Origin: SHVO01 sp964576515
GTDB taxonomy: Bacteria; Pseudomonadota; Alphaproteobacteria; Rhodospirillales; Rhodospirillaceae
Reading direction: 5' to 3'
DNA length: 64,000 nt
NCBI GenBank assembly: GCA_964576515.1
Contig: CAZNUW010000002.1
Coordinates: 62,001 to 126,000 of the forward strand
The translations under genes were made by a program, and so were the position numbers. Positions within the stretch are counted from its first letter, which is position 1. Each line of letters starts with the position of its first letter. Shown in pieces: positions 32,267 through 40,647 of this stretch. The notes below the pieces were generated by a model, which saw only the letters and a list, made by a program, of their open reading frames with translations, was not told where the DNA came from and did not search any database.

Positions 32267-32614
32267 ATGTTTCGCAATTTCTTGTGCGCCGCCGCTCTCA
32301 CAGCCCCGCTGTTGCTGAGTCTCTCGGCGAATGCCCAATCTCTTGTCGTCGCCTCAAGTGATACCGCGATTGAGGCGCCGGCGCCCTCGGCGCCCGTCTC
32401 TCTTATGCAGCGCTATGTCCCGGCCGGGGTGGCGATGCCGCCCGCCACGGGGCTGCTTGTCGCCGACAGCGCGCGGCTTTCCCAGCTTTCAGCGGTTGCC
32501 GGTATCAGCGTCACGTCCGGCGCGCCCAACGGTGCGGCAAGCATGGCGGTGAACGATCTCGAGATCGGGCGCACGACAATTGTCGTCTCGAGCGCGCGAG
32601 GCGCGCGTGAATAA
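32267..32614 (+). CDS. Secreted hypothetical protein upstream of the CsbD-like gene
   Basis: A 115-residue protein with a clear signal peptide, 'MFRNFLCAAALTAPLLLSL' ending 'SANAQ'. The mature part is Ala/Pro/Ser-rich with no recognised domain. A GTG at 32255 could add four residues. The stop overlaps the start of the CsbD-like gene by eight bases, so the two are coupled. The EcfG-type promoter suggests both are stress-induced. Whether it works in the periplasm or outer membrane is unknown. Confidence 0.7.
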   Translation: MFRNFLCAAALTAPLLLSLSANAQSLVVASSDTAIEAPAPSAPVSLMQRYVPAGVAMPPATGLLVADSARLSQLSAVAGISVTSGAPNGAASMAVNDLEIGRTTIVVSSARGARE

Positions 32615-32804
32615 GAACCGCATCGCGGGCGCAGCCAAAACCGTTGCGGGCCGTATGAAGGAAAAGGTCGGAAAGATCGTGGGCGACCAGAAAATGGTTG
32701 TCCAAGGAAAGGCGATAAAGGCGGCGGGCAAGGTCCAGAATGCCGTCGGCGGCGTTCAATCGGCCCTGAAGCAAGCTCGCTCGCCGCGCCGCGACGTTCG
32801 CTAA
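32607..32804 (+). CDS. CsbD-like stress protein
   Basis: A 65-residue, highly charged, helical protein of the CsbD family: 'NKNRIAGAAKTVAGRMKEKV', 'GKIVGDQKMVVQGKAIKAAG', and a basic tail. CsbD proteins are small hydrophilic proteins induced in general stress; their molecular role is unknown. The start is GTG, inside the end of the preceding gene. The EcfG-type promoter upstream of the pair supports stress control. Confidence 0.85.
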   Translation: MNKNRIAGAAKTVAGRMKEKVGKIVGDQKMVVQGKAIKAAGKVQNAVGGVQSALKQARSPRRDVR

Positions 32805-32832
32805 GCATTCCCCGTCCTGTTTGCGTTCTTTG

Positions 32833-32869
32833 GGCCTCTCGGCGCTCACAACGGCGCGAGGGGCCTTTT
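32833..32869 (+). terminator. Terminator of the CsbD operon
   Basis: GGCCTCTCGGCGC (32833-32845) pairs imperfectly with GCGCGAGGGGCC (32854-32865), followed by TTTTC. It lies 28 bases after the csbD stop. Confidence 0.7.
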
Positions 32870-33030
32870 CATAGGCCTTCCGTGTCGGGTTTCCCTACTT
32901 GATTGCATGCGTGGCGGAATTATTTCGCCTTCTGGTCGGATGTTTCGCCGCGCACGGGTGCCGCAACGGACCTTCGTTCCCCCGCAGTGTCGGCGCAACC
33001 GATGTTTGTCATGCGATGGAGGAACGAGTG

Positions 33031-33519
33031 ATGAAAATCTTGAGAAAGGGTGTTGTCGTCGCCACGGTGGTGGGGGCGATGATCAGCACATCGGCATGGG
33101 CCGCCTGCGACCCGCAGCGCAATCCCATCCCAACAACGCGCTATGCGCTCAACGGCGCCGAAGTGGTGGACCGGGAAACCGGGCTGACCTGGCAGCGTTG
33201 CAGCGTCGGCCAGGCATGGCAGGAAGGCCAGGGATGCACGGGGACCGTGGCAGAGTTCGATTGGAAGGATGCCCGGCGCGAAGCGCGGCGCGGATGGCGT
33301 CTGCCCACCCGCGAGGAGCTTCTGAGCCTGGTGTCGAAGGCCTGTTCACCTTCGATCAATCCCGAAGCGTTCCCCAACCTCGATCCGTTGAAGCTCTGGT
33401 ATTGGAGCGCGGACCAGACCGACCGGGACCTTGCCTGGCTGGTCCAGTTCGGCGGCGGCGCAACGTTTAACGGCTACCAGTCCTCCAGCAACGCCGTACG
33501 CCTCGTGCGGAGCAAATAA
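33031..33519 (+). CDS. DUF1566 secreted protein
   Basis: A 162-residue exported protein. The signal peptide is 'MKILRKGVVVATVVGAMISTSAWA'. The mature part has the DUF1566/Lcl-like features 'VVDRETGLTWQRC', 'WRLPTREELLSLV', 'WYWSAD' and 'VRLVRSK'. This fold resembles the C-type lectin-like family in FimH-type surface proteins, but the function is unknown. GGAGG at 33018-33022, eight bases before ATG 33031, decides the start. Several cysteines would form disulfides. Confidence 0.85.
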   Translation: MKILRKGVVVATVVGAMISTSAWAACDPQRNPIPTTRYALNGAEVVDRETGLTWQRCSVGQAWQEGQGCTGTVAEFDWKDARREARRGWRLPTREELLSLVSKACSPSINPEAFPNLDPLKLWYWSADQTDRDLAWLVQFGGGATFNGYQSSSNAVRLVRSK

Positions 33520-33608
33520 CCGGCAAGTTGAAGAAGATGGACTGAACGCAGGGCGGGCGATTTGTCGTCCGTCCTGTGCGCCGGCGCGCCCGATTGACCT
33601 TGCGAGCC

Positions 33609-33623
33609 ATTATCAATTGCAAT
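33609..33623. promoter_or_regulatory. Possible Fur-type operator upstream of the iron permease
   Basis: ATTATCAATTGCAAT at 33609-33623 carries one good Fur half site (TGATAAT on the minus strand) and a poor second half. It lies 43 bases upstream of the FTR1 start, a sensible position for iron control. The match is partial. Confidence 0.3.
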
Positions 33624-33665
33624 ACACCGGTCTGAACTGGGTTATGGGTGGCGAAGGACTTTCCA

Positions 33666-35633
33666 ATGCTCGCGCGCGCGGCTTCTTTCTTCCGTCGGAC
33701 GACGGCTTTCCTGGCTTTGATGGCGGCGATCGTTCTGACCGCGCCGCCCGCGGGCGCGCAAGGTGCGGCCGATCCGACGGCTGACGTCCGGCAGATCTGG
33801 CAGCTCGTCGACTATATCGCCGTCGATTATGTGGAAGCCGTCGCCGACGGCGCCATCAAGAACGAAGGCGAATACGCCGAGATGCAGGAGTTCGTCACGA
33901 CCGTGCGCACGCGCCTTGAGGCGCTGCCCGCGCGCGACGGACAGCCGGCGTTGCTCACGCAGGCCGACGGGCTGCAGGCCGCGATCACCGCAATGGCGTC
34001 GCCCGCCGAAGTGGCGCAGCTCGCCAACGCCTTGAGCGCGGCGCTCGTTGCGCTCTATCCGGTGCCGGTTGCGCCTGATGCCGTCCCTGATCTTACGAAT
34101 GCCGCCGCCCTCTATCAGGAACATTGCGGCGCGTGCCACGGCGTCGAAGGCCGCGGCGATGGTGAAACAGGCGCGCATCTCGATCCACCGCCCATCGACT
34201 TCACCGATCATGAGCGCGCGAAAGTGCGGAGCGCCTTCGCCCTTTACGAGGTGATCACCCAGGGTGTCGCCGATACCGGCATGATGAGCTTTGAAACGCT
34301 CCCGGTGGATCAGCGTTGGGCGCTCGCCTTCTATGTCGGCAACATGTCCGCGACGCCCGAGCTGCGCGCGCAGGGTGAAAAGCTGTGGCAGAGTGACGAC
34401 GCCGTCCGTACGGCGCTACCCGATCTCGCGGCGCTGACCGCCGTGACCGAGGAGCGTTTCGCCGCCGTCGTCGGCGCCGAGCAGGCCCGCGCGGTCATCG
34501 CGTATTTGCGGGCCGAGCCTGCGGTCGCCGACCGTCCGGCGGAAGGCGGACTCAGTGTTGCGCGCACGCGCCTTGCTGAAAGCCTCAAGGCCTACGAAGC
34601 CGGTGACGCCCGCACCGCCGGTACACTCGCCTTGGCCTCCTATCTCGACGGGTTTGAACCGGTCGAAGCGCTTCTGCGCACCCGCAATTCCAATCTCCTC
34701 GCCGAAGTTGAAACGGCCATGGGCGAATACCGTACCCGGATCGCCGCCGGCGCGCCGGTCGGCGATGTCGCCGCGCAAGTCCAAATCCTGCGTGGGCTGT
34801 TCGATGCAACGGATGCGGCTCTCGCGCCGTCCGCGGACGATGGTATGGCGGCGTTCCTCGGGGCTTTCACCATTCTCGTGCGTGAAGGTGTCGAAGCGCT
34901 GCTGGTCGTCGTCGCGATGATCGGCTTCCTGACCAAGGTCGAACGCCGCGACGTGCTGCCTTACGTGCACGGCGGTTGGGCGGGTGCCCTCGTGGCCGGG
35001 ATGGTCACCTGGGTCGTCGCCGCCTACTTCTTCGATATCGACGGGTCCAGCCGCGAGTTGACGGAAGGGATCGCCGCGCTCTTCGCCGCGGTCGTGCTGG
35101 TCGCCGTGGGCATCTGGATGCACGGCAAGAGCCTTGCCGGCCGCTGGCAGGCCTACATGAAAGAACAGATTTCAGCCGCGCTCAGCAAGCGCTCCGCATG
35201 GTTCCTGTTCGGCCTCGCTTTTGTCGCGGTGTACCGCGAGGTGTTTGAAACCATTCTGTTCTACATCGCGCTGTGGGCGCGCGGGAACGTCGGCGCTATT
35301 GTCGGCGGGTTCATCGCCGGCGTTGTCGCCCTGGTGATCATCACCATCGTAATGCTGCGCACCAGCAAGCGTCTGCCCATTTCGCAGTTCTTCGCGTTCA
35401 GTTCGGCTCTGGTGGCGATCCTCGCGGTCGTCCTCGCGGGCAAGGGTGTCGCGGCGTTGCAGGAAGGCGGTCAGCTTCCGCCGAGCGTCGTGAATTTCCC
35501 GCGCTTTGAAGTGCTCGGCATCTATCCGTCGCTGTACTCGTTGCTTGCACAGCTTGCGGTGATCGTTGTCATCGCCGTGGGCTACTTCTACAACACGCGC
35601 GGCGCGGCGAAAGACGACGCCAAGGCCGCCTAG
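33666..35633 (+). CDS. Cytochrome c/FTR1-type iron permease fusion
   Basis: A 655-residue protein. The signal peptide is 'FLALMAAIVLTAPPAGAQ'. A periplasmic helical part follows, then a cytochrome c domain with heme motif 'CGACH' in 'YQEHCGACHGVEGRGDG' and a likely Met ligand in 'GMMSFETL'. After a long periplasmic region, about 270 residues form the FTR1 permease, with the iron motifs 'REGVEALLVV' and 'REVFETILF' and seven membrane segments. FTR1 moves ferric iron after ferrous oxidation; here the cytochrome may couple electron transfer. ATG 33666 has AAGGA seven bases before it, better than the GTG at 33648. Confidence 0.93.
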   Translation: MLARAASFFRRTTAFLALMAAIVLTAPPAGAQGAADPTADVRQIWQLVDYIAVDYVEAVADGAIKNEGEYAEMQEFVTTVRTRLEALPARDGQPALLTQADGLQAAITAMASPAEVAQLANALSAALVALYPVPVAPDAVPDLTNAAALYQEHCGACHGVEGRGDGETGAHLDPPPIDFTDHERAKVRSAFALYEVITQGVADTGMMSFETLPVDQRWALAFYVGNMSATPELRAQGEKLWQSDDAVRTALPDLAALTAVTEERFAAVVGAEQARAVIAYLRAEPAVADRPAEGGLSVARTRLAESLKAYEAGDARTAGTLALASYLDGFEPVEALLRTRNSNLLAEVETAMGEYRTRIAAGAPVGDVAAQVQILRGLFDATDAALAPSADDGMAAFLGAFTILVREGVEALLVVVAMIGFLTKVERRDVLPYVHGGWAGALVAGMVTWVVAAYFFDIDGSSRELTEGIAALFAAVVLVAVGIWMHGKSLAGRWQAYMKEQISAALSKRSAWFLFGLAFVAVYREVFETILFYIALWARGNVGAIVGGFIAGVVALVIITIVMLRTSKRLPISQFFAFSSALVAILAVVLAGKGVAALQEGGQLPPSVVNFPRFEVLGIYPSLYSLLAQLAVIVVIAVGYFYNTRGAAKDDAKAA

Positions 35634-35651
35634 TCGCGCTGTGTCCGACAA

Positions 35652-35688
35652 AAAACGGCGCGCGTCCGTACCGGGCGCGCGCCGTTTT
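35652..35688. terminator. Bidirectional terminator between the iron permease and DUF1800 genes
   Basis: AAAACGGCGCGCG (35652-35664) and its exact complement CGCGCGCCGTTTT (35676-35688) form a 13-base stem with an 11-base loop, with A's on one side and T's on the other. It serves both convergent genes. Confidence 0.9.
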
Positions 35689-35702
35689 CTTTTCAAAAGG
35701 AT

Positions 35703-37304
35703 TTAGCGCAGTGCGAAGGCGTCCGTCGTCGCGATCAGGCTGACGAGCCGCCGATAGGCGTTCTCGATCGTCGCGGCCGGCCGGCGGTTGAGGATCAGGG
35801 ACGGAGCGCCGTTCGCGCCCGCCTGATCCGCGATCAGAATGTTCATCTGCGATTCCGACAGGTCCGCCCCGGTCATCCGCCGGACCCAGTATTGCACCGT
35901 CGCCGTGGCGGACTCCGCAGCCGTCAGCGGCGTCTGCGCGGTCAAGGTGGTTTGCACTTCGCGCCAGTTGGGGACCTGGAACAAGAGGTTCCAGGTGGCG
36001 AGGTTCGCACCGGTCGCAAGCCAGTAAGCGTCGACGTCCGGCCGCCCGTCCGGCGCGGCCCAGGCGAACAGCCCGTCCGAAAGGCGGTCAAGCGCATTGG
36101 TCATCGACGTGCTCGCCGCCAAAACCATATCCGTGGTCCGCACCATCGCGAGAATCCGTTCGTACGGCCGGCGGACTTTCGTCGTCTTCACCCACCACAT
36201 CTCGTCGCCGTCGAGCAGGATCGCGCGCAAGACATGCGCGATCTGGTCCGGCGCCTCCGCGTGGGCGGTGAAGGCGGTCACGGCGCGGGCATAGACCTCC
36301 TTGGTCCATGAATTCCCAAAGATGCGGCGCAGCAGACGTTCGCACACATGGCGCGCGGTGGCCGGATGCGCGGCAATGGCGTCGAGGAATGCCCGGCCCT
36401 GTTCCATGTCGCCCGTCAGCCCGGATAAGCCGCGGCCCAGGACCGTCGTCGTCCCCGTGTGATGCTGGCGAGGGTTGTAGATGAACTCGCCCGTGTTGGG
36501 CAGGTTGCCGCTTGGGCCGCGCTGCCCATATTGGATGGTCCATCCCGACATCGCGCGCGAGGCCTGCAGGACGTCGCGGTCCGTGAAGCCTATGGGCGTT
36601 CCCGTCTCGTCCGTCGGCGGCGCGCCGTCCGCGCCGACGCCCAGATACGCCGCGCCGCCGAGCGTATGGAGTTCCATGATCTCGCGGGCGTAGTTCTCGT
36701 TAGGCGTCGTCGACGTGCTCAGGAAGTTGTCAAGATAGATGAGCATCGAGGCCGACGTCGCGGTGGCCTCCAGCAGCGCGCGGAAGTTCCCCAGGGCATG
36801 GCCGCGGATCGCCACGCGGTCGAACACCGGCAGCAGCGTCGTCGCGCCCTCGTTCTCGAACTTGGAGATGTTGAAGTGATTGTGCCAGAAGTCGACCATG
36901 AATTCGCGCACCTGATAGCGGCTGTGCGCGTTTCTGATCCAGGTCGCCGCGGCCAACTCCTGGCGCACGCGGGTCCGCTCGGCGGTCGAGACGCTGCCGC
37001 CGGCGTTGCGGTGCAGGAACCACAAGTCGGCTGGTTCCTTGTTGAGGTGATTGAGCGGGCGGAGTTCGTCGACCGCCGGCCATGTGCCGCGTGTGGCGGC
37101 GGGATCGGCGGCCGCGTAGCGGATGGGGAGGGTTTGCGCCGCGAGGTGCGCGGCCAAATCCTCGTCGTCTCCCGGCGGCGGCGCGAGCTGCGCCTCGAGC
37201 CAGGCCTCCCATCCCATGAGATTGACCGCCTGTTCGTCGAGATCGCGCGCGCCGAAGGTGATGCGGTTGAGCGCGCGGCGGTTCGCGCTAGGTGTCGTCG
37301 GCAT
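35703..37304 (-). CDS. DUF1800 family protein
   Basis: A 533-residue protein with the DUF1800 layout: 'ALNRITFGARDLDEQAVNLMG' at the start, 'VDFWHNHFNIS', 'NENYAREIMELHTLG', 'GFTDRDVLQASRAMSGWTI' and 'VWWVK'-type segments near 'MWWVKTTKVRRPYE'. The function is unknown. Members almost always pair with a DUF1501 protein, and here the DUF1501 gene lies just upstream on the same strand (58-base gap). I see no signal peptide; homologues are exported or carried out with the Tat partner. Confidence 0.88.
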   Translation of the reverse strand: MPTTPSANRRALNRITFGARDLDEQAVNLMGWEAWLEAQLAPPPGDDEDLAAHLAAQTLPIRYAAADPAATRGTWPAVDELRPLNHLNKEPADLWFLHRNAGGSVSTAERTRVRQELAAATWIRNAHSRYQVREFMVDFWHNHFNISKFENEGATTLLPVFDRVAIRGHALGNFRALLEATATSASMLIYLDNFLSTSTTPNENYAREIMELHTLGGAAYLGVGADGAPPTDETGTPIGFTDRDVLQASRAMSGWTIQYGQRGPSGNLPNTGEFIYNPRQHHTGTTTVLGRGLSGLTGDMEQGRAFLDAIAAHPATARHVCERLLRRIFGNSWTKEVYARAVTAFTAHAEAPDQIAHVLRAILLDGDEMWWVKTTKVRRPYERILAMVRTTDMVLAASTSMTNALDRLSDGLFAWAAPDGRPDVDAYWLATGANLATWNLLFQVPNWREVQTTLTAQTPLTAAESATATVQYWVRRMTGADLSESQMNILIADQAGANGAPSLILNRRPAATIENAYRRLVSLIATTDAFALR

Positions 37305-37361
37305 TCTGCCCTCCGGACGCGGCGTCTCTTTTCCGGCGCAATGATCGGGTCATGTGATGCG

Positions 37362-38579
37362 TCAACTCCGCAGGATGCCGAGCGGCGCGTAGGCGACGGT
37401 GGGGAACACCTTTTGCAGGTGCGTTTCGGCGTGACGTTTGACCAGGATTTCCGCCAGCACCTGGCGATAGTCGGTTGTGATCGTCATGTCCCCGTTTATC
37501 AACTGCGCGGCGGCAAGACCCGGCCACCGGCCGTAGATGCGGTTGCCGTTGACGTTGCCGCCCAGCACCAGCATGCCGGACGCGGAGCCATGGTCCGTGC
37601 CTTGGTTCGCGTTCTCCCGGAAACGGCGTCCGAACTCCGTCATCGTCACCAGCGTGATGCGATTGCGGTAGGACGCCATGTCGGTCCAGAACGCCGCCAG
37701 CGCGCGTGAGAATTCGGTGGTGCGCGCGGCGAACTCGCTGGTCAGGTTGTTGTGGTGATCCCAACTGCCGAAGTCGACGGTCACCACATCCAGTCCAAGA
37801 TTCATCCGGATCATGCGGCCCACGGCGCGCAAGGCCTGCGACAACGGACCGTTGGTGTATCCTGCGCTCCCCGACGGATCCTGAAAGCCGGTGAGGGCCG
37901 CTTGCACGTCGCTCACGGCGTCGAGGGTCTTGTTGGCCGCGATCTTGTAGGGGGTCATCGTCCCCGATCCGTTCAAGAGGCGGATGATGTTCGCGTTGCC
38001 CGCCCCGCCCGAGACGTTAAAGCTTTGCGGGTCGGCGATGGCGATCGCATCTTTTTCACCGAGCAGCGACGTCGGGTTCGTGGCGCCTGCGCTGACAATC
38101 GCCATGTCGGTCGGTGCGCCCACGGACGCGGTATGCCGGGCCAGCCAGCCTGTGTTCTGTTCGGGGTCGGCGTCGGCTGTGCCCTTCTCCATATTGGCCT
38201 GGCAGGTGAAGTGGCTCCTGTCCGCGGTGAACAGGCCCGTGGCGTGCACGAAGGCCAGATCGCCGGAATCGTACAGAGTCTTGAGTTCCGGCGCGCTCGC
38301 GCTCAAGTAAAGGTCGGTTCCATCCAACGTTCCCAGCCCGATGCCGGCCGTCGTTCCTGTCGTACGAACGCGGATCGAAGGGCGCGCGGCGATGTAATCC
38401 GGATCGCCCGCCGGCGCGAGCATCTGAAGCCAGTCGCACGCGCCGCGCTGAAAGACGATGACCAGGACATCGCGCGGCGGCGAACCCGCGGCGGCGAACG
38501 AGACGTTGACACCGGGCGCGACCGCGAGGCCCGCGCCTGCGGTGAGGCCTGATAGGACGCTGCGCCGGGAAAGTTTCAT
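37362..38579 (-). CDS. DUF1501 family Tat-exported protein
   Basis: A 405-residue protein of the alkaline-phosphatase-like DUF1501 group. A twin-arginine signal, 'MKLSRRSVLSGLTAGAGLAVAPG', is followed by 'VLVIVFQRGACDWLQMLAP', 'HATGLFTADRSHFTCQANMEKG', 'VDFGSWDHHNNL' and 'TEFGRRFREN...GTDHGSASGMLVLG'. The His/Asp motifs suggest a metal centre like sulfatases. It pairs with DUF1800 downstream. The frame extends further upstream, but the twin-arginine start at 38579 is decisive. Confidence 0.9.
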   Translation of the reverse strand: MKLSRRSVLSGLTAGAGLAVAPGVNVSFAAAGSPPRDVLVIVFQRGACDWLQMLAPAGDPDYIAARPSIRVRTTGTTAGIGLGTLDGTDLYLSASAPELKTLYDSGDLAFVHATGLFTADRSHFTCQANMEKGTADADPEQNTGWLARHTASVGAPTDMAIVSAGATNPTSLLGEKDAIAIADPQSFNVSGGAGNANIIRLLNGSGTMTPYKIAANKTLDAVSDVQAALTGFQDPSGSAGYTNGPLSQALRAVGRMIRMNLGLDVVTVDFGSWDHHNNLTSEFAARTTEFSRALAAFWTDMASYRNRITLVTMTEFGRRFRENANQGTDHGSASGMLVLGGNVNGNRIYGRWPGLAAAQLINGDMTITTDYRQVLAEILVKRHAETHLQKVFPTVAYAPLGILRS

Positions 38580-39018
38580 CGCGGGCCTGCTGGGAAGGTG
38601 CTGGGTCGTTCGCATACACGTATGCGCGTCGTGATCGGGGAACGCGCAGCGGCAAAAAGAAGGATGTCGACGCAATCGGCGTCGTCGGTGACTGCAGTCG
38701 CGGCGTCTCGCCGTGCGCGTGTCTCGGGAAGCATTCATGCCCCTTATCAACCTGCGCCGGCTTCACCGGCGCGCGCCACCCAAAGCAACGGAGTGCCTTG
38801 ATTGGGTTCTTGGTGTGATTGGGGCATCGGATACTGGACTTGAAACCGCCCCCAATCCCCCTTAGCGGCTTCGATCCAAACGCGAATGTCGCGGCGCGCC
38901 AGCGGATCGCTCCCAGCGCCGTTACCTTTCTACGCCTAAAACGTCTATGTCCGGAAGTCCGTTGCAACTATTTCGGACCAAATCGGCGTGTTTTTCACAC
39001 CCAGTTCACGCCGCGCGG
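38580..39018. other. 439-base region without a gene, upstream of DUF1501
   Basis: No convincing gene, RNA or terminator is seen. It contains a short palindrome at 38611-38626 near the DUF1501 promoter. A 67-codon frame on the plus strand (38819-39022) has no family match and is not called. The ABC gene downstream ends at 39019. Confidence 0.45.
38611..38626. promoter_or_regulatory. Short palindrome upstream of the DUF1501-DUF1800 operon
   Basis: CGCATAC, two bases, GTATGCG form a perfect 7-base dyad, 32 bases upstream of the DUF1501 start. It could be an operator for a dimeric regulator; nothing else points to which one. Confidence 0.35.
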
Positions 39019-40647
39019 TTAAACCGCCACGGTCGGCACGGCGGCGATCAGCTCCCGCGTGTAAGGATGGGACGGCGCATCGAAGACGTGTGCCGTTTCG
39101 CCCATTTCCAGGATGCGGCCGCCCTTCATCACGGCGACTCGGTCCGAGAGATGTCGCACGACGGCGACGTTGTGCGAGATGAAAAGGTACGTCAGCCCTT
39201 TTTCATCCTGGAGGTCGAGCAGCAGGTTTAGGATCTGCGCTTGGATCGAGACATCCAGGGCCGACGTCGGCTCGTCGAGGATCAGAAGTTTCGGTTCGGC
39301 CGACAGCGCCCGTGCGATGGCGAGGCGCTGGCGTTGCCCGCCGGAAAATTCGTGCGGCCGCCGGTCCAGCATCGTCGCATCCAGCCCGACGCGCCGGCAG
39401 AGATCGGCGGCGCGGTCGCGCAATTCGCTGCCGGTAACGCCGCCTGCCGTCGCGACCGGTTCCGTGATGATCTTCCACACCGGCCAGCGCGGATCGAGCG
39501 AGCCTTGAGGATCCTGGAAGACGATCTGCACGTTGCGCCGCCAGGCGTCCGAACCCTCGCTGCCGCAGTGAACGATGCGCCCGGACGCGAGCGGCGTCAG
39601 ACCGACCACGGCGGTCGCCAGCGACGTCTTTCCGCAGCCGGATTCGCCGACGAGACTCACCGTCTCGCCGTCGTGAATATCCAAGGACACATTGTCGACG
39701 GCCGTGGTGAAGGAGATCGCCCGGCCCAGGACATCGCGCCGCGCCGGATAACGGATGCTGACATTCTCGATCTTGAGAAGAGGGTCCTTATCGCGCGCGA
39801 TCGTGCGCGCCGCCGCCGCCGGGACGTCGTTCGTCGCCAGACGCGCGCGCGGCGGCTTCCCGTCGGGCAGGGCGTTCAACAGTTGCCGCGTATATGGATG
39901 CTGCGGTCCGCGCAGCACGGCGCGCGCCGGACCATGCTCCACGACCTCGCCGCGATGCATGACATATAGCCGGTCGCACAATTGCGCGATGACGCCAAGG
40001 TCGTGGCTGATCAGCAGCACGGCGGTTCCGGTCGCCTTGGCGCGAGCGCGCAGCAGGTTCAGGATTTGGGCCTGCACCGTGACGTCCAGCGCCGTGGTCG
40101 GTTCATCGGCGATGATGAGGCGTGGACGACACGAAAACGCCATCGCGATCATGACGCGCTGGCGCATCCCGCCCGAAAGCTCGTGGGGATAGGCGGCGAA
40201 GACCCGTTCGGGATCGTCGATCTTCATGTCCCGCAGAAGATCGAGCGATAAGGCCTTTGCTTCCGCCGGCGTCATGGCCGTGTGCCGCAGCAGCACGTCG
40301 CACATCTGGACGCCGATGCGCAAAACCGGGTTCAAGGCTGTCATGGGTTCCTGGAACACGATCGCGACCTGCGCGCCGCGCACGTCCTGCAGGTCGGGCG
40401 CTGGAAGCGACAGGATATCGCGGCCGAAGACCTCCAGCCGCGCGGCTTTTAATTGCGCCTGAGGCGGCAGGAGGCGCAGGACGCTCAGCGCCGTGATCGA
40501 TTTCCCCGACCCTGATTCTCCGGCCACGCCGACGATTTCGCCCGCGCCGACGGACAGAGATACGCCGCGCAAGGCGTCGTGGACCGCGTCGTGGCCGACG
40601 AAACGCAAGGCCAGGCCTTCGATCACAAGGGCGGGCGCGAAGGTCAT
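39019..40647 (-). CDS. Double-ATPase ABC transporter protein of the peptide/nickel family (YejF/DppD-DppF type)
   Basis: A 542-residue protein with two complete ABC domains. The first has Walker A 'GESGSGKS' and signature 'LSGGMRQRV'; the second has Walker A 'GESGCGKT' and signature 'FSGGQRQRLAIARA'. Each is followed by the oligopeptide-type C-terminal 'HPYTRQLLNALP' and 'HPYTRELIAAVP' segments. It would energise import of peptides or similar solutes. No permease or binding-protein gene is adjacent, so its partners are elsewhere. The ATG at 40647 overlaps the stop of the phosphotransferase gene (ATGA). Confidence 0.92.
   Translation of the reverse strand: MTFAPALVIEGLALRFVGHDAVHDALRGVSLSVGAGEIVGVAGESGSGKSITALSVLRLLPPQAQLKAARLEVFGRDILSLPAPDLQDVRGAQVAIVFQEPMTALNPVLRIGVQMCDVLLRHTAMTPAEAKALSLDLLRDMKIDDPERVFAAYPHELSGGMRQRVMIAMAFSCRPRLIIADEPTTALDVTVQAQILNLLRARAKATGTAVLLISHDLGVIAQLCDRLYVMHRGEVVEHGPARAVLRGPQHPYTRQLLNALPDGKPPRARLATNDVPAAAARTIARDKDPLLKIENVSIRYPARRDVLGRAISFTTAVDNVSLDIHDGETVSLVGESGCGKTSLATAVVGLTPLASGRIVHCGSEGSDAWRRNVQIVFQDPQGSLDPRWPVWKIITEPVATAGGVTGSELRDRAADLCRRVGLDATMLDRRPHEFSGGQRQRLAIARALSAEPKLLILDEPTSALDVSIQAQILNLLLDLQDEKGLTYLFISHNVAVVRHLSDRVAVMKGGRILEMGETAHVFDAPSHPYTRELIAAVPTVAV

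Noticed and set aside
38819..39022. 67-codon gene between the DUF1501 and ABC genes
   Set aside because: It lacks a ribosome site and homology-like features, and runs into the end of the ABC gene on the other strand.
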